DNA of 64,000 nt from Nocardia anocheti. Its GTDB lineage: Bacteria > Actinomycetota > Actinomycetes > Mycobacteriales > Mycobacteriaceae. Numbering within the stretch: position 1 is the stretch's first letter; each line of letters opens with the position of its first letter. Of the stretch, positions 1 to 6,777 are shown in pieces. Position numbers and translations under genes: made by a program. The notes below the pieces were generated by a model. The model was not told the origin of the DNA. It did not search any database and saw only the letters and a program-made list of their open reading frames with translations. Location: NCBI RefSeq assembly GCF_029675105.1, contig NZ_JAQQFV010000006.1, positions 62,001 to 126,000 on the forward strand, in the 5' to 3' direction.

Positions 1-351
1 CCAGCCCACCCGCAGCACGCGCGGGCAGCCGTCGACGAGCACCTGGAAGCGATCGTCGCGGGCGCTGGCGACTTGATCGATCAGCTCGAGCTCGCGGTGG
101 GTGTCGAGCACACCGGAGTACGGGCGGATGGAGTCGACGCTCACATCGTGCACCGATTCGGCGGCGGTGATGAGGGTGTCGGGCAGCGCGCCGGTGGGGA
201 CCTCGACCACCAGATCGTCGACCGCGAAACCGGCGCCGCGCTCCACCACGTCGAGGGAGAGGATGTCGGCGCCGACGCTGCCGAGCGCGAGCGCGAGTGA
301 CCCGAGGCTTCCCGGTCGATCCGGAAGTTGCACGCGGAGCAGGTATGACAC
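1..351 (-). CDS. ACT-domain protein (partial, N-terminal part)
   Basis: This is the first 117 codons of a gene that continues beyond the window's left edge. The N-terminus reads SYLLRVQLPDRPGSLGSLA, the typical first strand and ligand-binding loop of an ACT domain (small-molecule-binding regulatory domain). It lies divergent to gatC, as the two-ACT-domain protein Rv3013 does in Mycobacterium tuberculosis, so it is probably its orthologue; ligand and partner are unknown. The start is GTG at 351, with an AAAGGA ribosome site about 6 nt upstream. No catalytic motif is visible in the part present. Confidence 0.85.
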   Translation of the reverse strand, partial: MSYLLRVQLPDRPGSLGSLALALGSVGADILSLDVVERGAGFAVDDLVVEVPTGALPDTLITAAESVHDVSVDSIRPYSGVLDTHRELELIDQVASARDDRFQVLVDGCPRVLRVGW

Positions 352-517
352 GTGCGTTCCTTTCCCTGGCGGCCGAGGTGGTTCGAGACGAATACCCGGT
401 GACGCAATACTTACACTCCGGTACGCCGGTTCTCGACTCGAAGTATGACCCCATCCGCGCGACAAGTGCGAACTTTCGTGCGCGGTGGGTGCGTCCGACC
501 CGACCGAACCCCCTCGA

Positions 518-523
518 TAGGCT
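518..523 (+). promoter_or_regulatory. -10 hexamer of gatC promoter (TAGGCT)
   Basis: TAGGCT fits the actinobacterial TANNNT -10 pattern. Transcription would start near 530 and give a leader of about 35 nt carrying the AAAGGGG ribosome site before the gatC GTG. No clear -35 element is visible. The 213-bp divergent gap holds nothing else I recognise. Confidence 0.5.
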
Positions 524-564
524 GTACGTGACTACTGCCCACCGAAGCCGAAAGGGGTCCCGCG

Positions 565-861
565 GTGCCCGCAATCTCCCGTGACGAGGTCGCTCACCTC
601 GCCCGGCTGTCCCGGCTGGCGTTGACCGACGCCGAACTGGACCAGTTCGCCGGTCAGCTGGATTCGATCCTCAGCCACGTGCGGACCATCTCCGAGGTCG
701 CCGCCGACGTCCCCGCCACCGCGTCGCCGAACCCGACGACCAATGTGACCAGGCCCGATGTGGTCGTGCCCGGTCTGACCCCCGAGCAGGCGCTGGACCA
801 GGCGCCCGCCGTCGAGGAACAGCGTTTCCTGGTCCCGCAGATCCTGGGAGAGGGCGAATGA
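565..861 (+). CDS. gatC: Asp-tRNA(Asn)/Glu-tRNA(Gln) amidotransferase subunit C
   Basis: GatC is the small subunit of GatCAB, which amidates Glu-tRNA(Gln) and Asp-tRNA(Asn); it wraps around GatA and GatB. The 98-aa product has the family start (SRDEVAHLARLSRLALTD) and the usual size. The start is GTG at 565 with AAAGGGG about 8 nt upstream. Its ATGA stop overlaps the gatA start by 4 nt, indicating translational coupling. gatB lies 22 kb away behind the signalling block and pfkA, a split also known in mycobacteria, though with a much smaller gap there. Confidence 0.97.
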   Translation: MPAISRDEVAHLARLSRLALTDAELDQFAGQLDSILSHVRTISEVAADVPATASPNPTTNVTRPDVVVPGLTPEQALDQAPAVEEQRFLVPQILGEGE

Positions 862-2345
862 GGGAGTTGACCCAGCTGTCGGCGGCGGAGCTGGCGGCCA
901 AGATCCACGGCGGCGAGGTGTCCTCCACCGAGGTCACCCAGGCGCACCTGGATCGCATCGCCGCGGTCGACGGCGAGCTCAACGCGTTCCTGCACGTCGC
1001 CGGTGACGAAGCGCTGGCCGCGGCCGCCGTGGTCGACGCCGCGCACGCGGCGGGCGAGACCCCGGCCTCGGCGCTGGCGGGAGTTCCGTTGGCGCTCAAG
1101 GACGTTTTCACCACCACCGACATGCCCACCACCTGCGCCTCGAAGATCCTCGAGGGCTGGATGTCGCCCTACGACGCGACGGTCACCTCGCGGCTGCGCG
1201 CCGCGGGTATCCCGATCCTGGGCAAGACCAACATGGACGAGTTCGCCATGGGCTCCTCCACCGAGAACTCCGCCTACGGCCCCACCCGTAACCCGTGGGA
1301 CACCACCCGCATCCCGGGTGGTTCCGGCGGTGGTTCGGCCGCCGCGCTGGCCTCGTTCCAGGCGCCGCTGGCCATCGGCACCGACACCGGCGGCTCCATC
1401 CGTCAGCCCGCCGCGGTCACCGCGACGGTCGGCGTGAAGCCCACCTACGGCACGGTCTCGCGCTACGGCCTGGTGGCCTGCGCGTCCTCGCTGGACCAGG
1501 GTGGCCCGTGCGGTCGCACGGTGCTCGACACCGCGCTGCTGCACGAGGTGATCGCCGGGCACGACCCGCGCGACTCCACCTCGCGCAAGGTGCCGGTCGC
1601 CCCGGTCGTCGAGGCCGCGCGACAGGGTGCCTCCGGCGACCTGAGCGGCGTGCGCGTGGGCGTGGTGCGCGAATTGCATTCCGACAGTTACCAGCCCGGC
1701 GTGCTGGCCTCCTTCGACGCGGCCGTGGCGGTGCTGAAGGAACTGGGTGCCGAGGTGATCGAGGTGTCGTGCCCGAACTTCGAGTACGCGCTGTCCTCGT
1801 ACTACCTGGTGATGCCCTCGGAGGTGTCGTCGAACCTGGCGCGCTTCGACGCCATGCGCTACGGCCTGCGCGCCGGTGACGACGGCAGCCACAGCGCCGA
1901 CCAGGTGATGTCGCTGACCCGCGAGGCCGGTTTCGGCCCGGAGGTCAAGCGCCGCATCATCATCGGCACCTATGCGCTCTCGGCGGGCTACTACGACGCC
2001 TACTACGGCCAGGCGCTCAAGGTACGCACCATGATCGCGCAGGACTTCGACGCCGCCTACGAGCAGGTCGACGTGCTGGTCTCGCCGACCAGCCCCTTCA
2101 CCCCGTGGAAGCTGGGCGAGAAGGTGAACGATCCGCTGGCCATGTACCTGTCGGACCTGTGCACGCTGCCGACCAACCTGGCCGGGCACTGCGGCATGTC
2201 GGTGCCCTCGGGCCTGTCGGCCGACGACAACCTGCCGGTGGGTCTGCAGATCATGGCGCCCGCGCTGGCCGACGACCGCCTGTACCGGGTGGGCGCGGCC
2301 TACGAGGCGGCGCGCGGTGCGCTGCCGGTGCCCGCGGGCATCTGA
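858..2345 (+). CDS. gatA: Asp-tRNA(Asn)/Glu-tRNA(Gln) amidotransferase subunit A
   Basis: GatA hydrolyses glutamine and passes ammonia to GatB. The 495-aa protein is an amidase-signature enzyme. The catalytic Ser-cisSer-Lys triad is visible as Lys81 (in LALKDVF), Ser156 and Ser180 (in GTDTGGS), and the Gly/Ser-rich segment around residues 153-160 (PGGSGGGS) is intact. Length is normal for the family. It overlaps gatC by 4 nt (ATGA), so the two form one operon. A strong hairpin follows 14 nt after the stop codon. Confidence 0.98.
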   Translation: MRELTQLSAAELAAKIHGGEVSSTEVTQAHLDRIAAVDGELNAFLHVAGDEALAAAAVVDAAHAAGETPASALAGVPLALKDVFTTTDMPTTCASKILEGWMSPYDATVTSRLRAAGIPILGKTNMDEFAMGSSTENSAYGPTRNPWDTTRIPGGSGGGSAAALASFQAPLAIGTDTGGSIRQPAAVTATVGVKPTYGTVSRYGLVACASSLDQGGPCGRTVLDTALLHEVIAGHDPRDSTSRKVPVAPVVEAARQGASGDLSGVRVGVVRELHSDSYQPGVLASFDAAVAVLKELGAEVIEVSCPNFEYALSSYYLVMPSEVSSNLARFDAMRYGLRAGDDGSHSADQVMSLTREAGFGPEVKRRIIIGTYALSAGYYDAYYGQALKVRTMIAQDFDAAYEQVDVLVSPTSPFTPWKLGEKVNDPLAMYLSDLCTLPTNLAGHCGMSVPSGLSADDNLPVGLQIMAPALADDRLYRVGAAYEAARGALPVPAGI

Positions 2346-2358
2346 GCGAAAACCCGAG

Positions 2359-2397
2359 ACGGGGTGTGCCGGGCCGAAAGGGTCTGGCACACCCCGT
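2359..2397. terminator. Hairpin terminator between convergent gatA and SRPBCC gene
   Basis: A perfect 12-bp stem (ACGGGGTGTGCC at 2359-2370 with its complement at 2386-2397) has a 15-nt loop and a short T run on the right. It sits between the converging stop codons and can serve both strands. Confidence 0.8.
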
Positions 2398-2400
2398 TTC

Positions 2401-2841
2401 TCAGTCGACCAGACTGGTGGCGCGGGCGCCGACCCCGGCGGTCATGGCGGCGAAGCCCGCGCGCAGGTGCTTGCCCAGCGCCAGTTCGACGACCGGGCTG
2501 AGCCAGCCCGCCAGGGTGAACCGGGACTCGTAGCGGCAGCGGTCCGGGCCCAGCGGCACCACGGTGTGCGAGCGCAGGCTGTGCAGCGCGCCCAGCGGCA
2601 CCGGCTTCATCGCGTAGCTGAACTCGCTGCCGGGGGTGTGGCTGCGGATCCACTCGCGCTGCGGGCGGCGGTTGCCGCCGAGCTGCACCCGCATGTCGAT
2701 CGGCGTGCCGGGCTCCAGCGTGCTGGCCGCCTCGAAGCAGAAGGTGTTCCATTCGCCGTAGCGATCGAAGTCGGTGAGCACCTCCCACACCTTCGCGGCG
2801 GGTACGTCGATCTCGATCGTTTCGTCGATCACCAAGGCCAT
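2401..2841 (-). CDS. SRPBCC (polyketide cyclase/START-like) family protein
   Basis: The 146-aa protein begins with DETIEIDVPAAKVWEVLTDF, the first strand and helix of a SRPBCC fold, a hydrophobic-cavity domain binding lipids, steroids or polyketides. It has no catalytic signature and the ligand is unknown. The start is ATG at 2841. A TAACTT -10 hexamer ends 6 nt upstream, so the mRNA is probably leaderless and made independently of the phospholipase gene 41 bp upstream. A near-palindrome over this promoter (2852-2865) suggests TetR-type control. Confidence 0.85.
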   Translation of the reverse strand: MALVIDETIEIDVPAAKVWEVLTDFDRYGEWNTFCFEAASTLEPGTPIDMRVQLGGNRRPQREWIRSHTPGSEFSYAMKPVPLGALHSLRSHTVVPLGPDRCRYESRFTLAGWLSPVVELALGKHLRAGFAAMTAGVGARATSLVD

Positions 2842-2847
2842 GCCTGC

Positions 2848-2865
2848 AAGTTAGGACATGTTCTA
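2848..2865 (-). promoter_or_regulatory. Leaderless promoter overlapping a KstR-like palindrome
   Basis: On the minus strand the -10 TAACTT (2853-2848) ends 6 nt before the ATG at 2841. It overlaps TAGGACATGTTCTA (2852-2865). That sequence fits the consensus I recall for KstR, TNNAACNNGTTNNA, at all defined positions but one. The promoter call is inference from spacing; the regulator call is weaker. Confidence 0.45.
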
Positions 2866-2882
2866 GTTTTCGGCAAACCGGA

Positions 2883-3644
2883 TCAGGCCAACCGACGGCG
2901 CCGCTTGCGCAGGGCGTCGATGATCACCGCGCTGGCCGCGGTCGCCGCGAACAGGCCCAGCACCGTCCTGGCCAGCGGCCACAGGTTGGGGCGGTCGGCC
3001 GGGTCGGTCTCGGCGAAGACGTTCTCCACCACCGGCGCGCGGTACTCCTGCCTGCGCGAGTTCACGTCCACGGCGGTGAAGGCGATATCGGCCATCACCC
3101 CGCAGCGGGCCCGGGAGAACTCGTCGTCGCGCAGTTCGCAGGAGGCGTGGATGCGCCGGTTCAGCGCCGCGTCCACCGCGCGGCGCGCCCACGGACCCAG
3201 CGGCTCGTCGACCCGCTCGGCGTAGCGCAGCATGTCGTAGCCCAGGTCGTGGGCCTTGCAGGCGGCCTGGAACTCGGCGGGCAGGGTCACCGGCGAGGAG
3301 CAGTCGCCGTTCGGGTTCACCAGCAGGCCGTTCTGCATGGCCGGGTCGTAGCCGAACTTGAAACCGAAATCGCGCGGGATCAGCGCGGGGGCGTCCGGGT
3401 CGTCGTCGGTGAGGGCGCGCACCACGGCGGCCGCGGCGGCGTTCTCGGGCAGGTCCGGGGTGGTGCCCATGGCGCCCGGCGAGGACATCACCACGGCGGC
3501 GGCCATCGCGACACCCGCGGTGCACAGCGCGACCCCGCTACGACGGCGGTGCTGGGCGGCCGGGGCCGGGGCGGGAACGGAGGCGGTGGAATCGGCGGTG
3601 CGGGCACGGCGAGCGGCGGGCACCAGGCGAAGCGGGGTGTACAT
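2883..3644 (-). CDS. Membrane-associated prokaryotic phospholipase A2 family protein
   Basis: The 253-aa protein carries the prokaryotic phospholipase A2 core: a Cys-containing segment followed by CKAHDLGYD, with the His132-Asp133 pair that activates water to cleave the sn-2 ester of phospholipids. A hydrophobic segment near residues 37-58 looks like a signal anchor. A second near residues 225-243 is followed by RKRRRR, so the catalytic domain is predicted to lie outside the cell between two anchors. That topology is unlike the usual fully secreted enzymes. The start is ATG at 3644. Enzymatic activity is inferred from the motif only. Confidence 0.85.
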   Translation of the reverse strand: MYTPLRLVPAARRARTADSTASVPAPAPAAQHRRRSGVALCTAGVAMAAAVVMSSPGAMGTTPDLPENAAAAAVVRALTDDDPDAPALIPRDFGFKFGYDPAMQNGLLVNPNGDCSSPVTLPAEFQAACKAHDLGYDMLRYAERVDEPLGPWARRAVDAALNRRIHASCELRDDEFSRARCGVMADIAFTAVDVNSRRQEYRAPVVENVFAETDPADRPNLWPLARTVLGLFAATAASAVIIDALRKRRRRLA

Positions 3645-3798
3645 GGCCTCCGACGGTAAGGAGCGGGGTGCGCGGCGGACATCCCGCTACGGACCGGTTC
3701 ACGAGGGGCGCGGATGGGTGAACCCGGCCCCGGGGTCACACCAGGGTAGGGGGTCGGAATTCGCCCGTGGGTATGAGGTCCGCTGACCGGACGGTTCA

Positions 3799-3804
3799 TA
3801 GGCT
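3799..3804 (+). promoter_or_regulatory. -10 hexamer of leaderless histidine kinase promoter
   Basis: TAGGCT ends 7 nt before the ATG at 3812, the spacing expected if transcription starts at the start codon. An inverted repeat GGTTCAC/GTGAACC (3696-3702 and 3718-3724, 15-nt spacer) lies about 100 bp upstream and could be a regulator site. Confidence 0.5.
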
Positions 3805-3811
3805 CGCTGTC

Positions 3812-4981
3812 ATGTCCGGAAAACCGCGCTCCGTCGCGCGCCGCGTCCCCGCGCGCACCTGGTTCGACCTGGCCACGGTGCTGGTCGCGCTGATCCTCTA
3901 CAGCATCGCCTGGCCGACGCTGTTCGTCACCCACGAGGTGTCGCCGGTGCTCGCGCCGCTGGTCTCGGCGCTGGCGGTGTTCCCGATCCTGCTGGTGCGG
4001 GTCAACCCGGCCCTGGGCTGGGCCATCTCGGCGGGCTCGGCGTTGCTGATCTCGGTCGGGATCTCCCCGACCGAGGGCAACGACCTGCCCTTCGAGGTCG
4101 TGCACGTGATCGTGCTGTTCGTGCTGCTGTTCGCGGTGGCGTTGCGCGCGCCGGTGCCGATCGTGGTGGTGGCCTGGCTCGCGCAGTCCATGCTGTTCGC
4201 CACCACCATGCCCGGGGCCGACACCGGACCGGTCTGGGGCTGGGTGATCGGCTTCGGCGCGCTGGCGCTGTTCGGCTACCTGGTACGCACCGTGCTGGCC
4301 TCGCGGCGCAGGCTCGAACAGCAGGAGGAGGTCACCGAGCTGGAGCGGGCGCGTCGGGCCATCCTCGAGGAGAAGGCGCGCATCGCCCGCGACCTGCACG
4401 ACGTGGTGGCCCACCACATGTCCATGGTGGTGGTGCAGGCCCAGACCGCGCCGTACCGGATCGCCGATCTGGAACCGGCCGCGCGCGCGGAGTTCGAGTC
4501 CATCGGAGCGACCGCGCGCACCGCGCTCAACGAGATCCGCGGCCTGCTCGGGGTGCTGCGCAGCGACGGCCAGCTGCCCGAGCACGCGCCGCAGCCGCGC
4601 GCCGCGGAGGTGCCCGCGCTGTGCGCCTCGGCGCAGCGGGCCGGGCTGCCGGTGGAGTGGACCGTCACCGGTGACCTCGAGGCGGTGCCGGAGTCGACCG
4701 GGCTGGTCGTCTATCGGGTGGTGCAGGAGTCGATGGCCAACGCCGCTCGGCACGCGCCGGGCGCGCCCGTACACGTGGCCGTCGCCGTGGCGCCCGCGCT
4801 GATCACCGTGGGTGTGCGCAATGCCGCCGCCGAGACCGCGCCGCGTCAGGGTCCCGGCGGCGGGCACGGGATCGAGGGCATGCGCACCCGGGTCGCCGCG
4901 GTCGGTGGTGAGCTCACCGCCGGGCCGCTGACGACCGGGGGATTCGAGGTGTCGGCGGTGCTGCCGATCCCGCTGGGGTAA
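3812..4981 (+). CDS. Sensor histidine kinase (HisKA_3, NarL-type partner)
   Basis: This 389-aa protein has about four hydrophobic segments in the first 155 residues and no sizeable extracellular domain. The dimerisation/phosphoacceptor segment IARDLHDVVAHHM follows, with the phosphorylated His near residue 196, then a GHKL ATPase domain ending in GHGIEGM. The architecture is that of intramembrane-sensing kinases such as the LiaS/DesK type, which detect membrane stress; the signal here is unknown. The ATG at 3812 is preferred over an in-frame upstream start at 3767 because the -10 TAGGCT ends 7 nt before it. The LuxR-type regulator gene follows after 27 nt. Confidence 0.92.
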   Translation: MSGKPRSVARRVPARTWFDLATVLVALILYSIAWPTLFVTHEVSPVLAPLVSALAVFPILLVRVNPALGWAISAGSALLISVGISPTEGNDLPFEVVHVIVLFVLLFAVALRAPVPIVVVAWLAQSMLFATTMPGADTGPVWGWVIGFGALALFGYLVRTVLASRRRLEQQEEVTELERARRAILEEKARIARDLHDVVAHHMSMVVVQAQTAPYRIADLEPAARAEFESIGATARTALNEIRGLLGVLRSDGQLPEHAPQPRAAEVPALCASAQRAGLPVEWTVTGDLEAVPESTGLVVYRVVQESMANAARHAPGAPVHVAVAVAPALITVGVRNAAAETAPRQGPGGGHGIEGMRTRVAAVGGELTAGPLTTGGFEVSAVLPIPLG

Positions 4982-5008
4982 GTCCGGCGCGGCCATTAGG
5001 GTGGTCAG

Positions 5009-5674
5009 GTGGCAATAACCGTTTTGATCGCCGACGACCAGGCGATGGTGCGGCAGGGCTTCGGCGCGCTGCTGAGCGCCCAGCCCGATATCAGTGTCGT
5101 CGGGGACGCGCCCGACGGGAAAGTGGCCGTCGCCGAGGCCAAGCGGCTGCGCCCCGACGTGGTCTTGATGGACGTGCGCATGCCGCAGATGAACGGACTC
5201 GACGCCGCCCGCGCCATTCTCGCCGCCGGATTCGACCCGCCGGTGCGGGTGCTCATGCTCACCACCTTCGACATCGACGACTACGTCTACGAGGCACTGA
5301 GCCTGGGCGCCAGCGGATTCCTGCTCAAGGACGCCCCCGCCGAGGAACTGGTGCGCGCGGTGCGCGTGGTCGCCGACGGGGAGGCGCTGCTGGCGCCGAC
5401 CATCACCCGCAGGCTCATCGCCGATGTCACCCGGCGGCGCAACACCGTGCGCACCCCCGCCGCGCCCGCGCTGGGCGCGCTCACCCCGCGCGAACGCGAG
5501 GTGCTGGAACTGGTGGCCAAGGGGTTGTCGAACACCGAGATCGCGGCCGCGCTGTTCGTCGCCGAACAGACCGTGAAAACCCATGTCTCCAAGGTCTTCT
5601 CGAAGCTCGATCTGCGTGACCGCGCCCAGGCCGTGGTGCTGGCGTATGAATCCGGCCTGGTCGTCCCCGGCTGA
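5009..5674 (+). CDS. NarL/FixJ-family response regulator
   Basis: The 221-aa protein has a receiver domain (IADDQAMVRQGF at the start, phosphoacceptor Asp in VVLMDVRMP near residue 54) and a C-terminal LuxR helix-turn-helix (LTPREREVLELVAKGLSNTE; VKTHVSKVFSKL). It is the likely partner of the kinase directly upstream. The start is GTG at 5009. TAGGGT at 4997-5002 ends 6 nt before it, so the gene may have its own leaderless promoter besides read-through from the kinase gene. Its stop codon lies inside a hairpin shared with the convergent gene. Confidence 0.93.
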   Translation: MAITVLIADDQAMVRQGFGALLSAQPDISVVGDAPDGKVAVAEAKRLRPDVVLMDVRMPQMNGLDAARAILAAGFDPPVRVLMLTTFDIDDYVYEALSLGASGFLLKDAPAEELVRAVRVVADGEALLAPTITRRLIADVTRRRNTVRTPAAPALGALTPREREVLELVAKGLSNTEIAAALFVAEQTVKTHVSKVFSKLDLRDRAQAVVLAYESGLVVPG

Positions 5675-5688
5675 GCGGGCGCGCTCAG
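5671..5688. terminator. Short hairpin containing both convergent stop codons
   Basis: CTGAGCG (5671-5677) pairs with CGCTCAG (5682-5688) around a 4-nt loop. Both stop codons, TGA on the plus strand and TGA on the minus strand, lie within the stem. There is no T run, so termination is only suggested. Confidence 0.4.
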
Positions 5689-6584
5689 CCCGGGCAGACG
5701 CCGCCGGTGAGGTTGGGCAGGTGTCGCGACAGCAGCAGCGCCAGTCGGTCGAGCAGGGCGGTGGTGTCCTCGAAGGTGCCCGTATCCGCCTGGGCCGCGA
5801 GGGCGACCGCGAGTCGACCGCTGCCCACCGGCACCAGGCCGAACTGGCGCACCGTGTAGACGCCGGTGTCGTCGTCGGGGCCCCAGCCGCCCTTGAACTC
5901 GGTGTCGTCGAGCAGGCCAAGGCCCCACGCCTGATCCGGGGTGATCTCGCCCATCAGCGCGGTGACGATCTCGGTGTGCGGCAGGCAGGGCAGCCTCGAG
6001 GCGAAACGCACCTGGTTGGCCAGCGACCACTCGGTGCCGCCGAACGCCGTCTCGTCGATGTCGGTGTGCACGATCTTGCCCGAGGGCAGCTGGCCGCCCT
6101 CGTCGAGGATCTGCTCGACGGCCGCGCGCGCCTCGGGGGCGTCACCCAGCGATTCCCACAGGCCCTCGGCGGCGTCGTTGTCCGACACCGTGATCGCCGC
6201 GCGCACCATCTCGAAGATGGACTGGTTCTGCTCGTGGCGCAGCGCGGCGATGGCCAGCGGGACCTTGATCGTGGACCAGGCGATGCCGGTGGTCCAGTCG
6301 CCGAAGATGGTCATCCGGCCGCCGCCGACCGGCATCAGGGCCATGCCCACCTGCCCGGGCAGCTGCGACTGCAACTGGGTGAACTCGGCGGCCAACGAAT
6401 CCGGCAGCACGATCGCCAGGCCGGGATCCCAGGCGTCGCCGCTGTCGACGGTGACCGTCGGCGCGCTCATCGGCGTCGCCGTGCCGGGGACGGAACACGA
6501 GACGGACAGCACGGCCGCGGCCAGTACCCCCGTGGACAGCAGCAGCCTGCGACAGGCAGCCGCCGTTGCGGTCGACCTCACCAC
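5685..6584 (-). CDS. LppW-like lipoprotein with class A beta-lactamase-like fold
   Basis: A predicted lipoprotein of about 299 aa: signal peptide ending in a lipobox (SVSC), then a serine beta-lactamase/DD-peptidase-like domain. The three active-site motifs are recognisable as SxxK (STIK in AWSTIKVP), SDN, and KGG in place of KTG. Two conserved cysteines near the end may form a disulfide. The layout resembles mycobacterial LppW. A clear paralogue lies at 20972-21874. The canonical Glu of class A hydrolysis is not evident, so real beta-lactamase activity is doubtful. Start: GTG at 6584 (or 6581) behind GGGGAGGA; starts further upstream lack a ribosome site and would bury the signal peptide. 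Confidence 0.85.
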   Translation of the reverse strand: MVRSTATAAACRRLLLSTGVLAAAVLSVSCSVPGTATPMSAPTVTVDSGDAWDPGLAIVLPDSLAAEFTQLQSQLPGQVGMALMPVGGGRMTIFGDWTTGIAWSTIKVPLAIAALRHEQNQSIFEMVRAAITVSDNDAAEGLWESLGDAPEARAAVEQILDEGGQLPSGKIVHTDIDETAFGGTEWSLANQVRFASRLPCLPHTEIVTALMGEITPDQAWGLGLLDDTEFKGGWGPDDDTGVYTVRQFGLVPVGSGRLAVALAAQADTGTFEDTTALLDRLALLLSRHLPNLTGGVCPG

Positions 6585-6777
6585 CGAATCCTCCCCACCA
6601 CCCACTGCGCGTCGGCGCCCTGCTCCGGCGGTGCAAACTACTCGTCGAGCGCGCCCGGACGATACCGGACGCATGTCAGCCAGTTTCGCCGATTTACGGC
6701 GAGAATTCGAATGACCGTGGTCACGCCGCCGCGCGGGTGCCATGCTGGTCCGCCACGGAGGCCGGAAGGGGGTCGCA

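Noticed and set aside
654..2390. A 578-codon minus-strand frame opposite gatC/gatA
   Set aside because: It is complementary to two highly conserved genes and shows no recognisable domain.
3488..5920. An 810-codon minus-strand frame opposite the first two-component system
   Set aside because: It covers two well-formed signalling genes and is composed of His/Arg/Gly-rich low-complexity sequence.
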